Source: Adiantum capillus-veneris (lineage: Eukaryota; Streptophyta; Polypodiopsida; Polypodiales; Pteridaceae). From it: DNA of 64,000 bases. The stretch covers positions 111,993,469-112,057,468 of the forward strand of contig CM043951.1 of NCBI GenBank assembly GCA_014529385.2. The letters are read 5' to 3'. The notes under the pieces were generated by a model. The model saw only the letters and a program-made list of their open reading frames with translations. It made no database searches and was not told where the DNA came from. Position numbers and translations under genes: made by a program. Shown piece after piece: positions 23,345-32,754 of this stretch (its first letter is position 1; each line of letters opens with the position of its first letter).

Positions 23345-23660
23345 TACAGGTTTGTATTACTTATGTTTATGGTTTATGGTTATGTTTATGGTATGGTTAA
23401 AGTTTGACAGTCAACATATGTTTATGGTTTATGGTTATGGTTTTGTTATGGTTATGGCTGTGCAAGGTTATGGTTATGGTTATGGTTTTGGTTTTGGTTC
23501 ACGTGATGATTATGGTTTTGCTATGGTTATGGTTATGATTATGGTTTTGGTTCAGGTGATGGTTAGGTTTCGCTATGATGGTATGGTAATCGTGTGATAG
23601 TTATGCTTATGGTATGGCACACAGGTTATGTTTATGGTTTTACAGTTTTCGACTCATGTT
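23345..23660 (+). repeat. TATGGT-rich minisatellite near the C3 right end
   Basis: About 300 bp composed largely of TTATGGT, TATGGTTTTGG and TTATGTTTATGG words. It lies between the second gene and the right terminus, where CACTA elements carry subterminal repeats. It may be slippage-expanded DNA or transposase-binding repeats. Confidence 0.6.
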
Positions 23661-24049
23661 AACAAGTTATGTTATTCTTACAATTTTGATAATTGCCATA
23701 CACTCGCTCTTTACCGTCATCTTGTAGGTGGAGTGCAGTTGCTTGTGCACTCTTCTTTTGGGCAAAGAAGGCTGTTTTCTTTTGCTGTAGTACATGCAGC
23801 ATTAGTTCCCAGCCCTCTCTGTCCAAAAAAATTTGCAGGTTTTGGCCGTCAGTACAGGTTACGGCATGACCATCAGTATGGGTCACGGAATAAGCGTCAG
23901 AATTTGATTTATTAATACCAAGGCTTATACCGTTGATTATTCCAGCGCTTTTTGATAGGCCTATTTTGACGCCCGCTACACCGATACTTTTACTGATGCT
24001 ACGGTACCGGCACCTCTTTCAAAACTTATTTCAGCACTTTTTAAGTTTA

Positions 24050-24103
24050 AAATTTAGCGCTACTTTGTAGGTACCTGCACCAAATTTTACGCGACCTTTT
24101 GTA
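24050..24103 (+). repeat. Right terminal repeat of CACTA C3
   Basis: The sequence ends ACGCGACCTTTTGTAGTG. Read inward it is CACTACAAAAGGTCGCG, followed by GCGCTAA words like the GCGACGC words of the C2 left end. The CACTA tetranucleotide defines the superfamily. GTA directly after would be the 3-bp target copy. Confidence 0.75.
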
Positions 24104-24756
24104 GTGGTAGCAGACCCCTTCAAAGCAAAAACCATTGGAAGACCATATGGTTGTTGGAAGTTTTCCATTGACCCAGAAACCATCAAAATTTACAGAAAAA
24201 TTCTTCTATGAAGATCATCAGGGACAAAAGTTTCAGTTGATCTGCACAAGTCAAAGTCAAAAGCCGAGAAATCCCATAGTGTTCAAACAGTTGCATGAGA
24301 CCAAGCTCGCATATGCATATCAAGATGCACATGGTAACGAATATGAACAAGATCCTGACCCTGTACAAACCCATGTGGATGGTACGAGTGAAGTCAAAGA
24401 CTACTTGAAGATGATGCAAACCCTCAAGTTGCTAGAACAGATGGCAGAAAAATCAAGATCAACGAAAGCTAAAGTCCAGAAAGATACACAAAGGTCACCA
24501 CCAAAATCTCTTCCGAAGAGACAGATTCTGCCAGAAAGTACAATGGATCTTCTAAGATCAAAAGTTACTCAAATGTAGACACACAATGCTCAACAATTAC
24601 AAGAAAAAGGTGCGATATTACAACAAAAGGAGCCAACATCAACTGAAGCAGGTGATCAAAGAAAAGAAGATGCAGATAAAACTCAACCAAAGGACATTGC
24701 CACAACAAAAACAGTCAAGAAAGAAATCCTGAGAGAATCAAGTGCGCATCATTAGG
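24104..24756 (+). other. Unknown coding-like remnant, Q/K/E-rich
   Basis: An open frame at 24135-24578 (147 codons) reads MEDHMVVGSFPLTQKPSKFT with later HETKLAYAYQDAHGNEYEQ and a Lys/Ser-rich end. After one stop the same frame continues Gln/Lys-rich to about 24755. Composition resembles the protein remnant at 37860-38220, so both may come from one old retroelement family, but I find no decisive motif. The frame starts directly outside the C3 terminus, so it belongs to the DNA that C3 jumped into. Confidence 0.3.
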
Positions 24757-25460
24757 AAAAATATGAACCCTCTAGGGGCCCATTAGGATTAAGGTTAATT
24801 AGAGGCCAGCCAATAGGAAGAGGGTGGTGGATACACTCTACACCCTCAAAAAAGTAGGGGGACAAGGTAGACTTACACCTCATAATGGCCTCTTACCTAG
24901 TGAGAAGGTAAGGGAGGTGGCTAGGGGAAAGGGATGGGGAGGGGGGCCGGACCAATTTGACCTTTTCCCGCCACTTTTTAGTCCGGATTTAAAAATACAC
25001 TAGAAATTCAAATTTTCAAAATAATTCAAATTTCAAGTTTTCCCTCCTTAAAAGGTCCCCACACTTATTTCATGGTCAAAAAAGTATTTTTGACCTCCAA
25101 AAGTAAAATAAAAGCACTAAAAAATCCAAAAAAATAAAATTTTTCAAAAAAGTTCAAAACATCATTTTTCACCCTCCAAAGTCTTTCCAAACCTATTCTA
25201 TAGCTAAAAAGTGATTTTCTCTCTCTACAAACTCTTTTCTAAGCTCTCCATTGCTGCAACAACCACATGCACCCCCTATAGTCTAACACTATCTCTCTAC
25301 TTACTTTCTCCCACCTCCATTCTAGCACCAAGGAAGCTCCTCCCCCATCTCTTCCCCTTGCCCACCACATAGTTTCACACCAAGCTAACTCCTCTTCCTT
25401 CTCTCACCTCCATTACACCATGAAACAAGATTCTACTCCTTCTAATTTTATTCACTCACA
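24757..25460 (+). repeat. Dispersed repeat, copy 1 (leader, AT-rich tract, CT-rich tract)
   Basis: It starts CATTAGGAAAAATATGAACC and includes a 22-bp block (24814-24835, CCAATAGGAAGAGGGTGGTG within it) and CTCAAAAAAGTAGGG that recur inverted at 60740-60850. An A/T-rich part (TTCAAAATAATTCAAA, AAAAGTATTTTTGACCTCC) and then a CT-rich part follow. A looser inverted match lies at 36660-37330. The shared order of three sections suggests one repeat family of unknown class. Confidence 0.5.
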
Positions 25461-26982
25461 CTACATGGAAACCTCTACTCCCAAAGCTGGCAAAAGTATG
25501 AGCTCACATGACTTGCATACAAAAACAATAGGAGGTGTGAATAGTGTGTGGGAATTGAAAGGGTTCATCTCCAGCATAAAGATAAAATGGTAAGAAAACT
25601 ACCCTTGTAGCCTACATTCAGAGGTTAACATCATCTCCATCTTTAAGTTTATCATGCTTGAGAGAATAAACCTCTTTATGACTTTAAATGTTTAGGCTTC
25701 ATACCTCATAACACTGAGTGGTGCTATTTTGTTGATGGATTTGGCGCGCCATCTATAGTTGTGTAGCATGTGATTGAGTCTCACAATGCAAGTAAGTTGT
25801 GTTATCTATGGAGAGTCATCAAAGATTTTTCTTATAATTTATCCTTTGTATAGTTGTCATTAGATTATCAATTTGTACTTTATAACTTTGTGCTCGCATA
25901 ATCTGTGTTTACTTACAGAGTCAACTTGTTTTCAGAGGACATGAGCAAGCAACCATGTGCAAAGATGGAAATCACTCTATTTTTGTTCCATGAGGAACCT
26001 TTCACTACGATGTTAAAGGATTTTGATAAGAATAGTAGAATTTTTGTAGAATCTTGAACCAATAGGTACTCTCTACGAGCTCTTAGAAGAGACATCCATA
26101 TAGTACTACTATCTTCCCTAGTGTCATAGAAACACAAATACTCAAGTGTATATGAATCTCTAGATGAGGAAGACAAATCCTTGTAAGAGAATCCTAATAA
26201 CAACAACATTGTCTCCGTTTGTAATTATTTTCATGAGGCTGGATTCCTCTATAAATACAATAAAAATGTGTTTTTTTGTTAAATGGTGTCGCATTGAGTG
26301 AGAGTATTTAATTTAGATTACTGGAGTTTCATACAGATTTGAGAATTATTGTTGAAATTCATGAATATTTTAATTTTCCTATAAAATGTTTCAAGTGTCA
26401 AGTCTTAATTAGAAATTCAAGCAATATTTTGATTTCAATTTAATCATTAATGGTTATTCTTATTAAAGTGGATCATCCTTTGTCAAGATGTCCTCATTTG
26501 GGGATGATGAATATCTATCATTAGCAACATTTCACAAGTTGAGAAAGGTAAATTCTTGCTTTCCAACATGTTATTGTTTCCATACTATGCCTATGCCAAG
26601 CTTGACTTAGAGAAATGACAACTTGAGATGAAGGTGTCGATGTATAAGGGTGACTTATTATTGACTCGTGTTTCATCATACATATATTGTAAAGCCTTTG
26701 AGTTTCCACCTTTTTGAGTAGTGTTGACAAGTTTCTGGTATCAAATCTTCTTAAATATCCCTATTCATGAGCTATTGGTAACTATTTCTTTGGTATTGCT
26801 AAAGATGATACCAATAGCTATTACCTTGTGAACTTAACTGTTAAGTTGCGGATTTGATTTTTACTATTTAGCTCATTTGGATAGAGAAAATTTAAACATA
26901 AATTATAGATACATGCATAGTTAACATAGAAGATATGTACCAATCGAACCTATGTAAACTGCTAATCAAGAAACCTTTGGTT
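25461..26982. other. Unassigned A/T-rich DNA
   Basis: I see no gene, terminal repeat or tandem array here. A minus-strand frame at 25913-26209 (98 codons, Ser/Leu-rich) has no recognisable motif and is probably chance. The stretch ends at the CACTA C2 left terminus. Confidence 0.4.
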
Positions 26983-27160
26983 CACTACAAACGGAGTACC
27001 TTAATATTAGCGACGCTCGCACTGCAACGCTCAAATGTGAAAAACCACGGCGTCACTAGTTTACAAGTAACTTACCGACGCCTATAGCGACGTCATCAGG
27101 GGTGAAAAAAATAACCGAGAGCGTCCGAAAACTCACATCTCATATCTGAGTTTTCGGCGT
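26983..27160 (+). repeat. Left terminal and subterminal region of CACTA C2
   Basis: CACTACAAACGG followed by repeated GCGACGC, CCGACGCC and GCGACGTC words within 110 bp. CCGAAAACTC (27125-27134) and GAGTTTTCGG (27148-27157) form a perfect 10-bp stem with a 13-nt loop. Subterminal word repeats are the known binding targets of CACTA accessory proteins; which word is bound here is not shown. Confidence 0.7.
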
Positions 27161-27214
27161 GCACTCAAGCAAGCAAGGTAACGCGTGCTCTCCCTCTCTA
27201 TCTCTTTCTTCTCC

Positions 27215-27348
27215 ACACACACACACATACACACAAGGAGAGGAAGGAGAGGCAAGTATGCTCCTTCCCTCTCCTCACTCTCATGTTCCCTTCCCCTCTT
27301 TCTCTCTCTCCATCTCTCTCTCTCCCTCACACACACACACATTGTGTT

Positions 27349-27403
<55 letters not shown>

Positions 27404-27498
27404 AGAGCACATGCATAAACAAAAAACGCACACACATATGCATAAACCAAAAACGCACACACATACATAAACAAAGAATGCACACAAATTGAGAGATG

Positions 27499-27577
<79 letters not shown>

Positions 27578-27593
27578 AGAGAAAGATATAAAA

Positions 27594-27630
<37 letters not shown>

Positions 27631-27657
27631 AGAAGAAGAAGAAGAAGAAGAAGAAGA
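27215..27657. repeat. Compound microsatellite (CA)n/(GA)n/(GAA)n
   Basis: (CA)n near 27217-27233 and 27328-27341, (GA)n at about 27352-27399, 27503-27571 and 27597-27628, then (GAA)n to 27657. Long Ser-Leu frames on both strands here are products of the repeat and not genes. Confidence 0.9.
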
Positions 27658-27659
27658 GA

Positions 27660-28350
27660 GTCTTAACATCGTAGGAAACTATCTCAAGAGACCTTAAAGA
27701 TCTAGTCGACAGGAGTTGAACTCAAGACCTGTTATTCATGAGGGAAATGGCATAACCAATCTATCACACTTGGGTGATAGAAAAGTTATACCATTTTCTC
27801 CTTTTATTGGCGTGCACACACACCCACACATAGACACACCCGAGAACAAGAGAGTTTAATTTAACGTCGTAGGAAACTAATTCAAGAGACCTTAAGATCT
27901 AGTTGACGAGGAGTTGAACTCAAGACCTGTTATTCAAGAGGGATATGGCATAACCAATCCACCACACTTGGGTGATAGAAAGGTTATACCATTTTTCTCT
28001 TTTTATTGGCACACACACACACCCACACACACACACACACGAGAAGAAGAGAGTTTTAACGTCGTAGGAAACTATCCCAAAAGATGTTAAAGATTAGGTG
28101 ATATGTAGACTAACGTTAAATTAGATTTAGGTTTATTTAAGTTACATTAGGTTAGATTTAGGTTTATTTTTAGTTAGATTTATGTTTGATTAGATTTAGG
28201 TTTATTTAGGTTAGATTTAAATTTACGTTATATTAGATTAGATTTAGGTTTATTTACGTTATTTACTTGTTATTGAAGAGGTAAATGGCATAACCAATCT
28301 ACCACACTTGAGTGATAGAAAGGTTATCATTTTCCTCTTTTTATCGTTTA
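27660..28350 (-). repeat. tRNA-derived SINE-like modules, two and a half copies
   Basis: On the minus strand two units carry a B-box-like GAGTTCAACTCC (27712-27723; 27910-27921) and, 32 nt upstream in the element sense, an A-box-like TGATAGATTGG (27756-27766; TGGTGGATTGG at 27954-27964). Both share CTATCACCCAAGTGTG next to the A box and CTACGACGTTAAA downstream. A third partial copy with only the A-box half lies at 28265-28350. The B box fits GWTCRANNC exactly; the A box fits loosely. Spacing suits a tRNA-derived SINE or a worn tRNA pseudogene amplified in tandem. Confidence 0.45.
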
Positions 28351-28440
28351 AGATAAGGTTAGATTTAGATTTATGCTAGATTAGATTTAGGGTTATTTAA
28401 GTTAGATTAGATTAAATTTAGGTTTATTTTGAGTACACCA
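28110..28440. repeat. TTTAGG/TTAGATT-rich A/T tract
   Basis: Degenerate TTAGATTTAGGTTTATTT words fill this tract, as in 480-560 of C1. They resemble plant telomere words but lack TTTAGGG arrays. This looks like element leader sequence. Confidence 0.5.
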
Positions 28441-28786
28441 AAGGATTATACTGCCTACGTGTTTGAGAGTGGCCAGTGTCTCGGCCACTGCGTCGGAGAT
28501 ACTTAGGAGTGACTCGAACACTGCGTCGGGGTCACCTAGAGTCTTGGATGATGAGCATTCATCAGACAGGGTTGCTATAGTTCATGGGAGGACATGCCAA
28601 AGTGAAACGCCTACCTCATCAATCATATGTCCGATGAGACCATTATGATCCCTGAGGGGAAGCAAGTGATGGGCCGCATAAAACAGTTGTGTAAACAGGT
28701 TTTTTGACACACTGTAGTCTATTATGGTCTCTTGGAGGGATCAGGATAAAGCCTCTAAGAATTATCTTATTGCGATGCTGCATCGA

Positions 28787-29018
28787 GGATAATCCCCTCT
28801 TGATGCAAGCTCTTGCTACGTCACTTTGCTGCCAACACCTGTCTGGATTGGTCGTCCTCTCCTCCGTGATACCAGAGATGATGCTTGGATGAGGAGATGC
28901 ATGCGCGACTACATGAGGAGAGGAGTGGAGCGGTATCAGGGAGGAGAGGATGACCAATCCAGATAGGCGGTGGCAGCAAAGTGACGCAGCAAAAGTTTGC
29001 ATCAAGACGGGATTATCC
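28787..29018. repeat. Long inverted repeat, 87-nt arms and 58-nt loop
   Basis: Arm 28787-28873 pairs with arm 28932-29018 at about 77 of 87 positions, with no length difference between the arms. Shared core words include GTCACTTTGCTGCC and TCTGGATTGGTC (and their complements). It sits in the part of C2 that has no counterpart in C1, so it arrived or arose separately. A transcript through it would fold into a long hairpin, a possible small-RNA source; that is inference. Confidence 0.7.
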
Positions 29019-29437
29019 CATCACCTGGGGAGTGGTGGTTGGGCCATCTTTGAGGAGGATTTTGTCCAATCACCTACATCATGGATCGGCGGGGTGGAGA
29101 GGTGAGAGTATTAAACTCTTGCATTGAAGTATTTGTATATGTAAGCCCATTCACATCTACACATCTAGTAGCCCCATTGGTATATCTTTTACCCTTCAAT
29201 GGAGCGAATCACCACATGTTCAATTAGGTTAGATTTTGGATTGAGTTTTTATATTAGAGTCTACCTTCGAGATTACGGTAAAAAAATTAGAGATAGACGA
29301 ATGGTGAAAATATCTATTGTGAAAAGATGTTAAGATGCTGTGAAATGCTACAGCTAGAGAAGAGGCAAAGGGGTTTTGTTCACTACATGCACTATCATGT
29401 AGACGTGGGTGTGTAGATTTCTTGTACCCACAAATAT

Positions 29438-29541
29438 AGGCATTGACCAATAAAGACAAGATTATAACCCGGTGGTTCTGATCTCCGTGCACCTCTAGAC
29501 CGAGGTGTGCGGGGATTGGACATGACTAGAGAATGTGAGGT
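29438..29541 (+). promoter_or_regulatory. Conserved upstream block of CACTA TNP2 gene (C2 copy)
   Basis: Same block as in C1 and C3, with the perfect palindrome CACCTCTAGACCGAGGTG at 29490-29507. The TNP2 ATG is at 29660, and a (GA)n tract lies between them as in C1. Confidence 0.5.
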
Positions 29542-29559
29542 AGTTTACAGTGTGAACAA

Positions 29560-29592
<33 letters not shown>

Positions 29593-29659
29593 TAAAAGAC
29601 GAAGAATGCCAATAGAAGATTAAATTTGTTGTCCACGTTATAATATTTTTACCCTCATT

Positions 29660-31839
29660 ATGAGTAGTGACGAGGATGTGGGGCCGTCCAACCGAAACAC
29701 CTATCTCTCAATGAGGATCTTATGTCCTTGTAATTAATGCAAGCATGCTGTTCAACGGACAAGACACGTTTCTTTGCAGCACATTCACGAATTTGGCGAG
29801 TTCGATCGATCTATTATAGATCAATTTTTTGCCAATTATAACTCGTCGGACTCTGACGCTGGCCAACAAGCAGCAATCTTGCAACCCAATAGACGTGTTC
29901 GCAAGCGCTTTGGTCAAGCAGCATATGTGAGGCCACAAATGTAGCCTTTGACAGCTCACGGGATGATCATATAGACCACATTTCCAACCAGGCAATGTTT
30001 GAGCCCAAGATTGATGAAATGATCGAGACGATCATGGATTCAGAAAGGCTTATCTATGATGATATGAAAAGTGAAGCCGATACGCCATTGTATAATGGAG
30101 CACGTGTGTCCAGATTGAAAGCGCTCTTGGTTCTTCTCAACATGCAGGCAAAGTTTGGATGGAGTGGCACTAACGTCACAGTGCTTTTCAGGTGATCTAT
30201 TACAATTAGCTTACTTTAATAAAACTCTAAATGTATTATGATCTCATAGATTTTTACACAATTGTACGTATTTTTATGTTGTGTAGATTGCTCAAAGATC
30301 ACATACTACCAAATGGTAATGTGATGCTAGATTCCTGAGAGGAAGCAAGAAAGATTTTTCGAAACTTGGGGATGGATTACAATTTGATCCACGCTTGCTC
30401 TAATGACAGCATTCTTTTCAAAAGGGAATACATAGACATGGAGAAGTGTCCGAAATGTGATTGCGAGAGATATCGAGTAGATCTCCACGGAACAAAAATT
30501 CCGCAAAAGGTTTTGCGACATTTTCCTCTGCTTCCTCGCATCAAGCATTTCTTCGAATGTAAGTCCATGGCCGCCCTAGCATCATGGCATGAGGAGAATA
30601 AATCTTTGGATGGTGTGCTACGGATTCCTGCAGATTGCGTAGCCTAGAAATATATAGATGGAACATGGTCTGATTTTTCCAGGGAAGCTCAAAATTTGCG
30701 CTTAGTCCTAGCTATGTATGGCGTAAATCCATTTGGTCAAATATCAACATCTTAAAGTGTACGGCCCGTTTTCATCGTCAACTACAACATTCCCCCATGG
30801 TTGACTACGAAGAAGGGGCACCTATGGCTAAGCTTGATTGTGCCGGGACGATATAAAGTGAAGAATATGGATGTGTATCTTCATCCACTATTGGAAGAGC
30901 TACAAAAATTATAGATTGTCATAGAAGTGGTGGATATAAGCCGAGACACATGTCGATGGTTGCACAACCAATTGAAAAGCACACAACACTGCGATGAAGA
31001 AGTGAGTGAGGAAGAGTGGGAGTACTCTCGGGGTTGCGCGACCAAGGTAAGTTTGCAATGTACGACTAGTGACTTTCTAGATGTTTGAACGACCACTCAT
31101 AATCTTTGTTGGTTGTAGTATAAGTCATACACAGCAGCATGGTGTAAAGGTTGACATTTTAGGGTGGAAAGGATCGACAAAAAGCGTTTTACTCAAGAAT
31201 ATGGAATCATGGCAAAATTGGAACAGTCTAGTCAACGACGGTCCTCTCATGCAGATCCTGTGGTGGCGGAACTCACTTACTTTGGCACGCTAAAAGAGAT
31301 TTTGAGGATCGATTATAGAGGATTTTTTGTCGACTTGTTCGACGTGCAATGGTTCAAGATAATCATGGAGGGTCGCAACACTAGTGTGCATAGAGGAGAG
31401 TCTAGTTTTCTTGAGGTGGATTCAACCAAGAAATGGAGTGACCTAGAGACACTTTCGTACTACCGGAGCATTGTGACCCATTTTAGAGTTTATGTGCTTG
31501 GAAGCTCTCATGTAAGCTATGTGGCTCTCGCAGGTGATATTTCATCCTACAAAGTCTGCATCAAATTGGTGGTACGTCCTAGAGGTAGCCTCTCGTATTG
31601 TATGGATGTATGAAGCCTACCATGTGCCAATCACAACGGCATCAATGGAGGAGATCGAAGAAGATGCTCAGTCAGAAGCCGTTGCGGTGGTGCCAGATGA
31701 ACATCAAGCTGCTACTCTCTATGGGATGCATGTAGAGAATCTACAAAATGAAACGAAGGACATCTGTTTAAACGAAGAGGTCTATATAGATAGCGGAAGT
31801 TATGCTGAGCTATGGGAGGATGAGAGAGAGATATCTTAA
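29660..31839 (+). pseudogene. TNP2 transposase, internally deleted (C2)
   Basis: ATG 29660 starts as in C1 (MSSDEDVGPSNRNTYLS). The Cys/His cluster is interrupted by TAA where C1 has CAA, and C2 keeps CAA where C1 has TGA, so the two copies died independently. Exon 1 ends at 30191 (PLYNGARVSRLKALLVLLNM before it); intron 1 is 30192-30286. Exon 2 carries part of the TNP2 core (GVNPFG, PPWLTTKKGHLWLSLIVPG) with several stops. Near 30950 it jumps from VVDISRDT to the region before DUF4216, so the end of the core and DUF4218 are lost. Intron 2 is 31047-31118. DUF4216 follows (about 31280-31350: LTYFGTLKEILRIDYRG, FDVQWFKII), then an acidic tail ending with TAA at 31837-31839. Confidence 0.8.
31047..31118 (+). 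other. TNP2 intron 2 (C2)
   Basis: GTAAGTTTGC...TTGGTTGTAG, 72 bp, with a near-consensus donor. It joins SRGCATK to YKSYTAAW, parallel to SRGCNWN-intron-YHK in C3 (21203-21289). Confidence 0.75.
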
Positions 31840-31858
31840 AGCCATAAATATTGTATTT

Positions 31859-32007
31859 GAACAATTTTTCTCCGTTTTGTAAAAACTCTGGCTCTCTAAG
31901 TACCTTCCATGTTGTATCACGCTCTTTTGATTTTGCGTTCACATCCTAGGCAATCCATGGCCACTTGCAGCTCCACCACCTAGTTTTTTGACTGCAAGAT
32001 TTGATGT

Positions 32008-32089
<82 letters not shown>

Positions 32090-32409
32090 GATTGAAAATT
32101 CTGAGTCATTGACATGCCTCTTCTATCACTCAAGTTGAATAGAAGAAGAACGCGTTTTGTTGCTGCTAGTCTTTGAGCATTCCAAAGCTACAAGAACCTT
32201 CAAGTTCTACATCAAAAAAGAAAGAGATAGTTCGGATTCTTGTACCATTCTACGTTTTGAACAATTTTGCTCCGTTTTGTAAAAGCTCTGGATCTCTAAG
32301 TACCTTCCATGTTGTATAACACTCTTTTAATTTTGCGCTCATATCCTGGGCAATCCATGGCCACATGCAGCTCCACCACTTGGTTTTTCCACTGCAAGAT
32401 TTGATTGTG

Positions 32410-32474
<65 letters not shown>

Positions 32475-32545
32475 GATTGAAAATTCTGAGTTATCGACTT
32501 GCCTCTTCCATCACTCAAGTTGAATAAAAGAAGAACGCGTCATTG
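31859..32545 (+). repeat. 400-bp tandem duplication carrying (CT)n
   Basis: Unit 1 starts at 31859 and unit 2 at 32259, both opening GAACAATTTT(T/G)CTCCG and sharing CTAAGTACCTTCCATGTTGT and GGCAATCCATGGCCAC. Each contains a long (CT)n tract (32008-32086; about 32415-32470). Unit 2 ends near 32545. The duplication lies between the two C2 genes and has no coding content. A third (CT)n tract lies at 32652-32683. Confidence 0.8.
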
Positions 32546-32648
32546 CGTCATTGTATTTATATGCGTCATTGTATTTAATGGTCTTTGCGTCCACTCCAAG
32601 TACGTATGCTCTAGGTCTGTTCTCACAAGCAGGGACGATGAGCACCTC

Positions 32649-32688
<40 letters not shown>

Positions 32689-32754
32689 CTTGTCCATGTT
32701 TTCTACTCCATTCATTCAGTATTAAGTTTAAATGTTCGTGTGTTTAATGCAGGT

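Larger units (their letters stand above)
6313..24103 (+). mobile_element. CACTA transposon copy C3, split by nested LTR elements
   Basis: This is one CACTA element broken by insertions. It includes leader blocks (6313-6636), the 5' part of a TNP2 gene (6702-7784), then LARD-1 (7785-20882, holding Copia-2), the rest of TNP2 (20883-22025), a second gene (22209-23313), a TATGGT-rich tract and a right terminus reading CCTTTTGTAGTG at 24103, i.e. CACTACAAAAGG inward, the hallmark CACTA end. The 3 bp after it (GTA) would be one side of the target duplication; the left terminus is not seen because Copia-A sequence starts at 6312. The element is distinct in sequence from C1/C2 but shares their gene order, intron sites and leader. 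It is inactive, with a large internal loss of the catalytic core and several frame breaks. Confidence 0.85.

Noticed and set aside
27133-27669. Long Ser-Leu-rich open frames on both strands, here and at 45741-46096
   Set aside because: They are translations of (GA)n/(CT)n microsatellites, open in several frames at once and without other protein features.
27700-27780. Functional tRNA gene
   Set aside because: A and B boxes are present but the rest does not fold as a cloverleaf by eye, and the unit is repeated; a SINE-like or pseudogene origin fits better.
28110-28440. TTTAGG-like words as an interstitial telomere tract
   Set aside because: No run of TTTAGGG; words are degenerate and mixed with TTAGATTT, and the same leader occurs in CACTA C1.
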